NCBI GenBank assembly: GCA_032622095.1
Contig: CP136062.1
Location: forward strand, 3,660,001 to 3,724,000
Length of the DNA stretch: 64,000 nt
Direction: 5' to 3'
DNA from: Siphonodentalium dalli
Lineage: Eukaryota; Mollusca; Scaphopoda; Gadilida; Siphonodentaliidae
Both the position numbers and the translations under genes were made by a program. The notes beneath the pieces are model-generated. The model made no database searches. It saw only the letters and a list, made by a program, of their open reading frames with translations, and had not been told where the DNA came from. Positions 1-11,425 of the stretch are shown here, in pieces (position 1 is the first letter of the stretch; each line of letters begins with the position of its first letter).

Positions 1-8
1 ACAGGACA

Positions 9-182
9 GGCAATTCTGTACAGGATTTCCGCCACACGCAGTTCAGATTTTAAGAAATTGGGTCAGGACGGGTCACGAAATAGAGTCAGGACCTAGGAAA
101 TTCATATATTACGCCATTAAAATTTGTGAGGGGTAAGTATCACGGCCTAGCCCTTCGTGATTTAGATATCACAGACAGGGAA
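9..182 (+). repeat. Representative 174-bp satellite monomer (register used here)
   Basis: Register starts at GGCAATTCTGTACAGG. Landmarks in consensus positions: TTTCCGCCACACGCAG about 18-33; a 10-bp-spaced direct repeat of GGGTCA at 52-57 and 62-67; the G/C-rich core CGGGACCCCG about 80-88; A-tracts AAATT at 47-51 and AAAATT at 89-94 and 111-116; TACGCCATT between the last two; GGTGAGGAGTAAGTATCACGG about 117-137; and the dyad GTGATTTCGATATCAC at 149-164. ATCACG at 131-136 is a second partner for the central CGTGAT (148-153), giving an alternative 6-bp stem with an 11-base loop. Consensus GC is about 45%, with 10 CpG. All frames contain stops. Confidence 0.95.
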
Positions 183-1052
183 GGCGATTCTGTACAGGAT
201 TTCCGCCACACGCAGTTCAGATTTTGAGAAATCGGGTCAGGACATGTCACAAAATATATTCGGGACCCCGAAAATTCACATATTACGGCATTAAAATTGG
301 TGAGGAGTAAGTATCACGGCCTCTCTCTGCGCGATGTCGACATCACAGACAGGGCAGCCAATTCTGTACAGGATTTCCGCCACACGCAGTTCAGATTTTG
401 AGAAATAGGGTCAGGACGTGTCACGAAATAGAGTCGGGACCCCGAAAATTTACATAATACGCCATTACAATTGTTGACGAGTAAGTATCACGGCATAACT
501 ATTCGTGATTTCGATATCACAGACAGGGCAGGCAATTCTGTATAGGATTTCCGCCACAGGCAGTTCAGATTTTAAGAAATTGGGTCAGGACGGGTCACGA
601 AATAGAGTCAGGACCCCGGAAATTCATATATTACGCAATTAAAATTTGTGAGGAGTAAGTATAACGGCCTAGCTCTTCGTGATTTAGATATCACAGACAG
701 GGAAGGCAATTCTGTACAGGATTTCCGCCACACGCAGTTCAGATTTTGAGAAATTGGGTCAGGACATGTCACAAAATATATTCGGGACCCCGAAAATTCA
801 CATATTACGGCATTAAAATTGGTGAGGAGTAAGTATCACGGCCTCTCTCTGCGCGATGTCGACATCACAGACAGGGCAGCCAATTATGTACAGGATTTCC
901 GCCACACGCAGTTCAGATTTTGATAAATTGGGTCAGGACGGGTCACGAAATAGAGTCGGGACCCCGGAAATTTACATAATACGCCATTAAAATTGGTGAC
1001 GAGTAAGTATCAAGCCCTAACTCTTCGTGATTTCAATATCACAGAAAGGGCA
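9..1052 (+). repeat. Two copies of a 3-monomer (522-bp) HOR
   Basis: Monomers starting at 9, 183 and 357 match those at 531, 705 and 879 in order. The first of each trio has AAGAAATTGGG and a tail with TTTGTGAGG and GATTTAGATATCAC. The second has GGACATGTCACAAAATATATT. The third ends with a CTCTCTCTGCGCGATGTCGACATC type tail or feeds from it. The spacing is exactly 522. The copies differ by scattered substitutions, so this duplication is older than the kilobase-scale ones further on. Confidence 0.8.
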
Positions 1053-1977
1053 GGAAATTCTGTACAGGATTTCCGCCACAGGCAGTTGGATTATAAGAAA
1101 TTGGGTCAGGACGGGTCACGAACTAGAGTCAGGACCCCGGAAATTCATATACTACGCCATTTATTGTGGTGGCGAGTATAAAGTATAACGCCCTTACTCT
1201 TCGTGATTTCCACAACACAGGCAGGGCAGCAGGTAATTATGTACAGGATTTCCGCCACTCGCAGTTCAGATTTTGAGAAATTGGGTCAGGACGGGTCACG
1301 AAATAGAGTCGGGACCCCGAAAATTAACATATTACGCCATTACAATTGGTGAGGAGTAAGTATCACGGCCAGCTCTCCGTGATTTCGACATCTCAGACAG
1401 GGCAGCCAATTCTGTACAGGATTTCCGCCACACGCAGTTTAGATTTTAAGAAATAGGGTCATGGCGTGTCACGAATTAGAGTCGGGACCCCGAAAATTAA
1501 CATATTACGCCATTAAAATTGGTGAGGAGTGAGTATCACGGCCTAGCTCTTCGTGATTTCGATACCACAGACAGGGAAGGCAATTCTGTACAGGATTTCC
1601 GCTACTAGCAGTTCAGATTTTGAGAAATTGGGTCAGGACGTGTCAAGAAATAGAGTCGGGACCCCGAAAATTAACATATTACGCCATTAAAATTGATGAG
1701 GAGTGAGTATCACGGCCTAGCTCTTCGTGATTTCGATATCACACACAGGACAGGCAATTCTGTACAGGATTTCCGCCACACGCAGTTCAGATTTTGAGAA
1801 ATTGGGTCAGGACGGGTCACAAAATATATTCGGGACCCCGAAAATTCATATACTACGCCATTTAATGTGGTGACGAGTAAGTATAACGGCCTTGCTCTTC
1901 GTGATTTCCAGAACACAGTCAGGGCAGGCAATTCTGTACAGGATTTCCGCCACACGCAGTTCAGATTTTGAGAAATA
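408..1977 (+). repeat. HOR unit A1, about 9 monomers (1,570 bp)
   Basis: The stretch beginning with GGACGTGTCACGAAATAGAG near 408, followed by ATTGTTGACGAGTAAG and GGCATAACTATTCGTG, reappears at 1978 (offset 1,570) and again near 3377. The internal order is kept: the TTTGTGAGG monomer, the ACATGTCACAAAATATATT monomer, a CTCTCTC monomer, a TTCAATATCAC monomer, then one with the CAGCAGGTAATTATGTACAGG junction. Compared with the next unit it holds one extra monomer (about 1320-1500, with GGCCAGCTCTCCGTG). Confidence 0.8.
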
Positions 1978-3376
1978 GGGTCAGGACGTGTCACGAAATA
2001 GAGTCGGGACTCCGAAAATTTACATAATACGCCATTACAATTGTTGACGAGTAAGTATCACGGCATAACTATTCGTGATTTCGATATCACAGACAGGGCA
2101 GGCAATTCTGTATAGGATTTCCGCCACAGGCAGTTCAGATTTTAAGAAATTGGGTCAGGACGGGTCACGAAATAGAGTCAGGACCCCGGAAATTCATATA
2201 TTACGCCATTAAAATTTGTGAGGAGAAAGTATAACGGCCTAGCTCTTCGTGATTTAGATATCACAGACAGGGAAGGCAATTCTGTACAGGATTTCCGCCA
2301 CACGCAGTTCAGATTTTGAGAAATTGGGTCAGGACATGTCACAAAATATATTCGGGACCCCGAAAATTCACATATCACGGCATTAAAATTGGTGAGGAGT
2401 TAGTATCACGGCCTCTCTCTCCGCGATGTCGACATCACAGACAGGGCAGCCAATTCTGTACAGGATTTCCGCCACACGCAGTTCAGATTTTGATAAATTG
2501 GGTCAGGACGGGTCACGAAATAGAGTCGGGACCCCGGAAATTTACATAATACGCCATTAAAATTGGTGACGAGTAAGTATGAAGCCCTAACTCTTCGTGA
2601 TTTCAATATCACAGAAAGGGCAGGCAATTCTGTACAGGATTTCCGCCACAGGCAGTTGGATTTTAAGAAATTGGGTCAGGACGGGTCACGAAATAGAGTC
2701 AGGACCCCGGAAATTCATATACTACGCCATTTATTGTGGTGGCGAGTATAAAGTATAACGCCCTTACTCTTCGTGATTTCCACAACACAGGCAGGGCAGC
2801 AGGTAATTATGTACAGGATTTCCGCCACTCGCAGTTCAGATTTTGAGAAATTGGGTCAGGACGGGTCACGAAATAGAGTCGGGACCCCGAAAATTAACAT
2901 ATTACGCCATTAAAATTGGTGAGGAGTGAGTATCACGGCCTAGCTCTTCGTGATTTCGATATCACAGACAGGGAAGGCAATTCTGTACAGGATTTCCGCT
3001 ACAAGCAGTTCAGATTTTGAGAAATTGGGTCAGGACGTGTCAAGAAATAGAGTCGGGACCCCAAAAATTAACATATTACGCCATTCAAATTGACGAGGAG
3101 TGAGTATCACGGCCTAACTCTTCGTGATTTCGATATCACACACAGGACAGGCAATTCTGTACAGGATTTCCGCCACACGCAGTTCAGATTTTGAGAAATT
3201 GGGTCATGACGGGTCACAAAATATATTCGGGACCCCGAAAATTCATATACTACGCCATTTAATGTGGTGACGAGTAAGTATAACGGCCTTGCTCTTCGTG
3301 ATTTCCAGAACACAGGCAGGGCAGGCAATTCTGTACAGGATTTCCGCCACACGCGGTTCAGATTTTGAGAAATAGG
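1978..3376 (+). repeat. HOR unit A2, about 8 monomers (1,399 bp)
   Basis: This is the adjacent copy of the unit at 408-1977. The offset is 1,570 over its first part (531 to 2101; 993 to 2563) and 1,397 over its last part (1710 to 3107), a loss of about one 174-bp monomer. The missing monomer is the GGCCAGCTCTCC type. Gain and loss of whole monomers is the expected footprint of unequal exchange. Confidence 0.8.
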
Positions 3377-4250
3377 GTCAGGACGTGTCACGAAATAGAG
3401 TCGGGACCCCGAAAATTTACATAATACGCCATTACAATTGTTGACGAGTAAGTATCACGGCATAACTATTCCTGATTTCGGCATCACAGAAAGGGCAGGC
3501 AATACTGTATAGGATTTCCGCCACAGGCAGTTGAGATTTTAAGAAATTGGGTCAGGACGGGTCACGAAATAGAGTCAGGACCCCGGAAATTCATATACTA
3601 CGCCATTAAAATGTGTGAGGAGTAAGTATCACGGCATACCTCTTCGTGATTTAGATATCACAGACAGGGAAGTCAATTCTGTACAGGATTTCCACCACCT
3701 GCAGTTCAGATTTTGAGAAATTGGGTCAGGACGGGTCACGAAATAGAGTCGGGACCCCGAAAATTCACATATTACGGCATTAAAATTGGTGAGGAGTAAG
3801 TACCACGGCCTCTCTCTCCGCGATGTCGACATCACAGACAGGGCAGCCAATTCTTTACAGGATTTCCGCCACACGCAGTTCAGATTTTGATAAATTGGGT
3901 CAGGACGGGTCACGAAATAGAGTCGGGACCCCGGAAATTTACATAATACGCCATTAAAATTGATGACGAGTAAGTATCACGGCCTAACTCTTCGTGATTT
4001 CAATATCACAGAAAGGGCAGGCAATTCTGTATAGGATTTCCGCCACAGGCAGTTGAGATTTTAAGAAATTGGGTCAGGACGGGTCACGAAATAGAGTCAG
4101 AACCCCGGAAATTCATATACTACGCCATTAAAATGTGTGAGGAGTAAGTATCACGGCATACCTCTTCGTGATTTAGATATCACAGACAGGGAAGTCAATT
4201 CTGTACAGGATTTCCACCACCTGCAGTTCAGATTTTGAGAAATTGGGTCA
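3377..4250 (+). repeat. Partial third A unit with a 522-bp tandem step
   Basis: It opens like units A1 and A2 (GACGTGTCACG, ATTGTTGACGAG). It then contains a 3-monomer repeat at an offset of exactly 522: the diagnostic AAATGTGTGAGG and GGCATACCTCTTCGTG occur at about 3610-3644 and again at about 4132-4166. Both copies also carry TTTCCACCACCTGCAG. The second copy runs on to about 4555, across the edge of the next unit. Confidence 0.7.
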
Positions 4251-6683
4251 GGACATGTCACAAAATATATTCGGGACCCCGAAAATTCACATATTACGGC
4301 ATAAAAATTGGTGAGGAGTAAGTATCACGGCCTCTCTCTCCGCGATGTCGACATCACAGACAGGGCAGCCAATTCTGTACAGAATTTCCGCCACACGCAG
4401 TTCAGATGTTGATAAATTGGGTCAGGACGGGTCACGAAATAGAGTCGGGACCCCGGAAATTTACATAATACGCCATTAAAATTGGTGACGAGTAAGTATC
4501 AAGGCCTAACTCTTCGTGATTTCAATATCACAGAAAGGGCTGGCAATTCTGTATAGAATTTCCGCCACAGGCAGTTGAGATTTTAAGAAATTGGGTCAGG
4601 ACGGGTCACGAAATAGAATTAAGAACCCCGGAAATTTATATACTACGCCATTTAATATGGTGTCGAGTAAGTATAACGCCCTTACTCTTCGTGATTTCCA
4701 CAACACAGGCAGGGTAGCAGGTAATTATGTACAGGATTTCCGCCACTCCCAGTTCAGATTTTGAGAAATTGGGTCAGGACGGGTCACGAAATAGAGTCGG
4801 GACCCCGAAAAATAACATATTACGCCATTACAATTGGTGAGGAGTAAGTATCACGGCCAGCTCTCGGTGATTTCGACATCACAGACAGGGCAGCCAATTC
4901 TGTACAGGATTTCCGCCACAGGCAGTTCAGATTTTAAGAAATAGGGTCATGACGTGTCACGAATTAGAGTCGGGACCCCGAAATTTAAATTAACATATTA
5001 CGCCATTAAAATTGGTGAGGATTGAGTATCACGGCCTAGCTCTTCGTGATTTCGATATCACAGACAGGGAAGGCAATTCTGTACAGGATTTCCGCCACAA
5101 GCAGTTCAGATTTTGAGAAATTGGGTCAGGACGTGTCAAGAAATAGATTCGGGACCCCGAAAATTAACATATTACGCCATTAAAATTGATGAGGAGTGAG
5201 TATTACGGCCTATCTCTTCGTGATTTCGATATCACACACAGGACAGGCAATTCTGTACAGGATTTCCGCCACACGCAGTTCAGATTTTGAGAAATTGGGT
5301 CATGACGGGTCACAAAATATATTCGGGACCCCGAAAATTCACATATTATGACATTAAAATTGGTGAGGAGTAAGTATCACGGCAAAAGTCTTCGTGATTT
5401 CGACATCACACACAGGGAAGGCAATTCTGTACAGGATTTCCGCCACACGCAGTTGAGATTTTGATAAATTGGGTCAGGACGGGTCACGAAATAGAGTCGG
5501 GACCCCGAAAATTAACATATTACGCCATTTAATGTGGTGACGAGTAAGTTTAACGGCCTTGCTCTTCGTGATTTCCAGAACACAGGCAGGGCAGGCAATT
5601 ATGTACAGGATTTCCGCCACACGCAGTTCAGATTTTGAGAAATTGGGTCAGGACATGTCACAAAATATATTCGGGACCCCGAAAATTCACATATTACGGC
5701 ATTAAAATTGGTGAGGAGTAAGTATCACGGCCTCTCTCTCCGCGATGTCGACATCACAGACAGGGTAGCCAATTCTGTACAGGATTTCCGCCACACGCAG
5801 TTCAGATTTTGATAAATTGGGTCAGGACGGGTCACGAAATAGAGTCGGGACCCCGGAAATTTACATAATACGCCATTATAATTGAAGACGAGTAAGTATC
5901 ACGGCCTAACTCTTCGTGATTTCAATATCACAGAAAGGGCAGGCAATTCTGTATAGGATTTCCGCCACAGGCAGTTGAGATTTTAAGAAATTGGGTCAGG
6001 ACGGGTCACGAAATAGAGTCAGGACCCCGGAAATTCATATACTACGCCATTTAATGTGGTGGCGAGTAAGTATAACGGCCTTGCTCTTCGTGATTTCCAC
6101 AACACAGGAAGGGCAGGCAATTCTGTACAGGATTTCCACCACCTGCAGTTCAGATTTTGAGAAATTGGGTCAGGACGGGTCACGAAATAGAGTCGGGACC
6201 CCGAAAATTAACATATTACGCCATTAAAATTGGTGAGGAGTAAGTATCACGACCTAACTCTTCGTGATTTCGACATCACATACAGGGCAGCCAATTCTGT
6301 ACACAAGCATTTCAGATTTTGAGAAATTGGGTCAGGACGGGTCACGAAATAGAGTCAGGACCCCTGGACATTCACATATTACGCCATTAAAATTGGTGAC
6401 GAGTAAGTATCACGGCCTAACTCTCCGTAATGGCGACATCGCAGACAGGGCAGCCAATTCTGTATAGGATTTCCGCCACACGCAGTTCAGATTTTGATAA
6501 ATTGGGTCAGGACGGGTCACGAAATAGAGTCAGGACCCCGGAAATTCATATATTACGCCATTAAAATTGGTGAGGAGTAAGTATCACGGCCTAGCTCTTC
6601 GTGATTTCGATATCACAGACAGGGAAGGCAATTCTGTACAGGATTTCTGCCACAAGATGTTCAGATTTTGATAAATTGGGTCA
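4251..6683 (+). repeat. HOR unit B1, about 14 monomers (2,433 bp)
   Basis: First copy of a near-identical tandem duplication. Diagnostic variants shared with the next unit at a constant 2,433-bp offset: GATGTTGATAAATTGGG near 4405, AGAATTAAGAACCCC near 4616, a 5-bp expansion at 4981-4992, TATTATGACATT near 5344, ATAATTGAAGACGAG near 5878, and a 12-bp deletion in the monomer at about 6301 (GTACACAAGCATTTCAG). I noted only about three single-base differences over the unit. Confidence 0.9.
4981..4992 (+). other. 5-bp expansion creating an AATTTAAATT palindrome
   Basis: The usual CCCCGAAAATTAACAT is replaced by CCCCGAAATTTAAATTAACAT. The gain of 5 bp makes the 10-bp palindrome AATTTAAATT. The same change is at 7414-7425, exactly 2,433 bp away. 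It therefore arose before the 2,433-bp duplication and marks that lineage. It is absent from the third copy. Confidence 0.85.
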
Positions 6684-9116
6684 GGACATGTCACAAAATA
6701 TATTCGGGACCCCGAAAATTCACATATTACGGCATAAAAATTGGTGAGGAGTAAGTATCACGGCCTCTCTCTCCGCGATGTCGACATCACAGACAGGGCA
6801 GCCAATTCTGTACAGAATTTCCGCCACACGCAGTTCAGATGTTGATAAATTGGGTCAGGACGGGTCACGAAATAGAGTCGGGACCCCGGAAATTTACATA
6901 ATACGCCATTAAAATTGGTGACGAGTAAGTATCAAGGCCTAACTCTTCGTGATTTCAATATCACAGAAAGGGCTGGCAATTCTGTATAGAATTTCCGCCA
7001 CAGGCAGTTGAGATTTTAAGAAATTGGGTCAGGACGGGTCACGAAATAGAATTAAGAACCCCGGAAATTCATATACTACGCCATTTAATATGGTGTCGAG
7101 TAAGTATAACGCCCTTACTCTTCGTGATTTCCACAACACAGGCAGGGTAGCAGGTAATTATGTACAGGATTTCCGCCACTCCCAGTTCAGATTTTGAGAA
7201 ATTGGGTCAGGACGGGTCACGATATAGAGTCGGGACCCCGAAAAATAACATATTACGCCATTACAATTGGTGAGGAGTAAGTATCACGGCCAGCTCTCGG
7301 TGATTTCGACATCACAGACAGGGCAGCCAATTCTGTACAGGATTTCCGCCACAGGCAGTTCAGATTTTAAGAAATAGGGTCATGACGTGTCACGAATTAG
7401 AGTCGGGACCCCGAAATTTAAATTAACATATTACGCCATTAAAATTGGTGAGGATTGAGTATCACGGCCTAGCTCTTCGTGATTTCGATATCACAGACAG
7501 GGAAGGCAATTCTGTACAGGATTTCCGCCACAAGCAGTTCAGATTTTGAGAAATTGGGTCAGGACGTGTCAAGAAATAGATTCGGGACCCCGAAAATTAA
7601 CATATTACGCCATTAAAATTGATGAGGAGTGAGTATTACGGCCTATCTCTTCGTGATTTCGATATCACACACAGGACAGGCAATTCTGTACAGGATTTCC
7701 GCCACACGCAGTTCAGATTTTGAGAAATTGGGTCATGACGGGTCACAAAATATATTCGGGACCCCGAAAATTCACATATTATGACATTAAAATTGGTGAG
7801 GAGTAAGTATCACGGCAAAAGTCTTCGTGATTTCGACATCACACACAGGGAAGGCAATTCTGTACAGGATTTCCGCCACACGCAGTTGAGATTTTGATAA
7901 ATTGGGTCAGGACGGGTCACGAAATAGAGTCGGGACCCCGAAAATTAACATATTACGCCATTTAATGTGGTGACGAGTAAGTTTAACGGCCTTGCTCTTC
8001 GTGATTTCCAGAACACAGGCAGGGCAGGCAATTATGTACAGGATTTCCGCCACACGCAGTTCAGATTTTGAGAAATTGGGTCAGGACATGTCACAAAATA
8101 TATTCGGGATCCCGAAAATTCACATATTACGGCATTAAAATTGGTGAGGAGTAAGTATCACGGCCTCTCTCTCCGCGATGTCGACATCACAGACAGGGTA
8201 GCCAATTCTGTACAGGATTTCCGCCACACGCAGTTCAGATTTTGATAAATTGGGTCAGGACGGGTCACGAAATAGAGTCGGGACCCCGGAAATTTACATA
8301 ATACGCCATTATAATTGAAGACGAGTAAGTATCACGGCCTAACTCTTCGTGATTTCAATATCACAGAAAGGGCAGGCAATTCTGTATAGGATTTCCGCCA
8401 CAGGCAGTTGAGATTTTAAGAAATTGGGTCAGGACGGGTCACGAAATAGAGTCAGGACCCCGGAAATTCATATACTACGCCATTTAATGTGGTGGCGAGT
8501 AAGTATAACGGCCTTGCTCTTCGTGATTTCCACAACACAGGAAGGGCAGGCAATTCTGTACAGGATTTCCACCACCTGCAGTTCAGATTTTGAGAAATTG
8601 GGTCAGGACGGGTCACGAAATAGAGTCGGGACCCCGAAAATTAACATATTACGCCATTAAAATTGGTGAGGAGTAAGTATCACGACCTAACTCTTCGTGA
8701 TTTCGACATCACATACAGGGCAGCCAATTCTGTACACAAGCATTTCAGATTTTGAGAAATTGGGTCAGGACGGGTCACGAAATAGAGTCAGGACCCCTGG
8801 ACATTCACATATTACGCCATTAAAATTGGTGACGAGTAAGTATCACGGCCTAACTCTCCGTAATGGCGACATCGCAGACAGGGCAGCCAATTCTGTATAG
8901 GATTTCCGCCACACGCAGTTCAGATTTTGATAAATTGGGTCAGGACGGGTCACGAAATAGAGTCAGGACCCCGGAAATTCATATATTACGCCATTAAAAT
9001 TGGTGAGGAGTAAGTATCACGGCCTAGCTCTTCGTGATTTCGATATCACAGACAGGGAAGGCAATTCTGTACAGGATTTCTGCCACAAGATGTTCAGATT
9101 TTGATAAATTGGGTCA
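6684..9116 (+). repeat. HOR unit B2, about 14 monomers (2,433 bp)
   Basis: Second, nearly identical copy of 4251-6683. Differences noted by eye include an A-to-T change near 7222 (ACGATATAGAG), a C/T difference near 7067 and GGGATCCCG near 8108. The junction context GGACATGTCACAAAATATATT recurs at 4251, 6684 and 9117, spacing 2,433 each time. Such low divergence implies a very recent duplication, or an assembly duplication. Confidence 0.9.
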
Positions 9117-11425
9117 GGACATGTCACAAAATATATTCGGGACCCCGAAAATTCACATATTACGGCATTAAAATTGGTGAGGAGTAAGTATCACGGCCTC
9201 TCTCTCCGCGATGTCGACATCACAGACAGGGCAGCCAATTCTGTACAGAATTTCCGCCACACGCAGTTCAGATTTTGATAAATTGGGCCAGGACGGGTCA
9301 CGAAATAGAGTCGGGACCCCGGAAATTTACATAATACGCCATTAAAATTGGTGACGAGTAAGTATCAAGGCCTACCTCTTCGTGAATTCAATATCACAGA
9401 AAGGGCAGGCAATTCTGTATAGAATTTCCGCCACAGGCAGTTGAGATTTTAAGAAATTGGGTCAGGTCGGGTCACGAAATAGAGTCAGGACCCCGGAAAT
9501 TCATATACTACGCCATTTAATGTGGTGACGAGTAAGTATAACGCCCTTACTCTTCGTGATTTCCACAACACAGGCAGGGCAGCAGGTAAATATGTACAGG
9601 ATTTCCGCCACTCCCAGTTCAGATTTTGAGAAATTGGGTCAGGACGGGTCACGAAATAGAGTCGGGACCCCGAAAAATAACATATTACGCCATTACAATT
9701 GGTGAGGAGTAAGTATCACGGCCAGCTCTCGGTGATTTCGACATCACAGACAGGGCAGCCAATTCTGTACAGGATTTCCGCCACACGCAGTTCAGATTTT
9801 AAGAAATAGGGTCATGACGTGTCACGAATTAGAGTCGGGACCCCGAAAATTAACATATTACGCCATTAAAATTGGTGAGGAGTGAGTATCACGGGCTAGC
9901 TCTTCGTGATTTCGATATCACATACAGGGAAGGCAATTCTGTACAGGATTTCCGCCACAAGCAGTTCAGATTTTGAGAAATTGGGTCAGGACGTGTCAAG
10001 AAATAGATTCGGAACCCCGAAAATTAACATATTACGCCATTAAAATTGATGAGGAGTGAGTATCACGCCCTATCTCTTCGTGATTTCGATATCACACACA
10101 GGACAGTCAATTCTGTACAGGATTTCCGCCACACGCAGTTCAGATTTTGAGAAATTGGGTCATGACGGGTCACAAAATATATTCGGGACCCCGAAAATTC
10201 ACTTATTATGACATTAAAATTGGTGAGGAGTAAGTATCACGGCAAAAGTCTTCGTGATTTCGACATCACACACAGGGAAGGCAATTCTGTACAGGATTTC
10301 CGCCACACGCAGTTGAGATTTTGATAAATTGGGTCAGGACGGGTCACGAAATAGAGTCGGGACCCCGAAAATTAACATATTACGCCATTTAATGTTGTGA
10401 CGAGTAAGTATAACGGCCTTGCTCTTCATGATTTCCAGAACACAGGCAGGGCAGGCAATTCTGTACAGGATTTCCGCCACACGCAGTTCATATTTTGAGA
10501 AATAGGGTCAGGACGTGTCACGAAATAGAGTCAGGACCCAGGAAATTCATATAGTACGCCATTACAATTGTTGACGAGTAAGTATCACGGCCTAGCTCTT
10601 CGTGATTTAGATATCACAGACAGGGAAGGCAATTCTGTACAGGATTTCCGCCACATGCAGTTCAGATTTTAAGAAATTGGGTCAGGACATGTCACAAAAT
10701 ATATTCGGGACCCCGAAAATTCACATAGTACGGCATAAAAATTGGTGAGGAGTAAGTATCACGGCCTCTCTCTCCGCGATATCGACATCACAGACAGGGC
10801 AGGCAATTCTGTACAGGATTTCCGCCACACGCAGTTCAGATTTTGATAAATTGGGTCAGGACGGGTCACGAAATAGAGTCGGGACCCCGGAAATTTACAT
10901 AATACGCCATTGTAATTGAAGACGAGTAAGTATCACGGCCTAACTCTTCGTGATTTCAATATCACAGAACGGGCAGGCAATTCTGTATAGGATTTCCGCT
11001 ACAGGCAGTTGAGATTTTAAGAAATTGGGTCAGGACGGGTCACGAAATAGAGTCAGGACCCCGGAAATTCATATACTACGCCATTTAATGTGGTGGCGAG
11101 TAAGTATAACGGCCTTGCTCTTCGTGATTTCCACAACACAGGAAGGGCAGGCAATTCTGTACAGGATTTCCACCACCTGCAGTTCAGATTTTGAGAAATT
11201 GGGTCAGGACGGGTCACGAAATAGAGTCGGGACCCCGAAAATTAACATATTACGCCATTAAAATTGGTGAGGAGTAAGTATCACGGCCTAACTCTTCGTG
11301 ATTTCGACATCACATACAGGGCAGCCAATTATGTACACAAGCATTTCAGATTTTGAGAAATTGGGTCAGGACGGGTCACGAAATAGAGTCAGGACCCCTG
11401 GACATTCACATATTACGCCATTAAA
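9117..11425 (+). repeat. HOR unit B3, a more diverged copy with one added monomer
   Basis: It follows the same monomer order as the two preceding units but is more diverged (GGGCCAGGACGGG near 9287, GTGAATTCAATATC near 9383, and no 5-bp expansion at the matching place near 9843). The offset from B2 grows from 2,433 to 2,601 (8424 to 11025), so about one monomer was inserted, near 10500-10700. Similarity to the unit template ends near 11425, where a GGCATAACTC tail replaces the B1/B2 continuation. Confidence 0.75.

Noticed and set aside
80-89. CGGGACCCCG as a hairpin
   Set aside because: The loop would be two bases and the stem four; it is not a plausible structure, only a quasi-palindrome.
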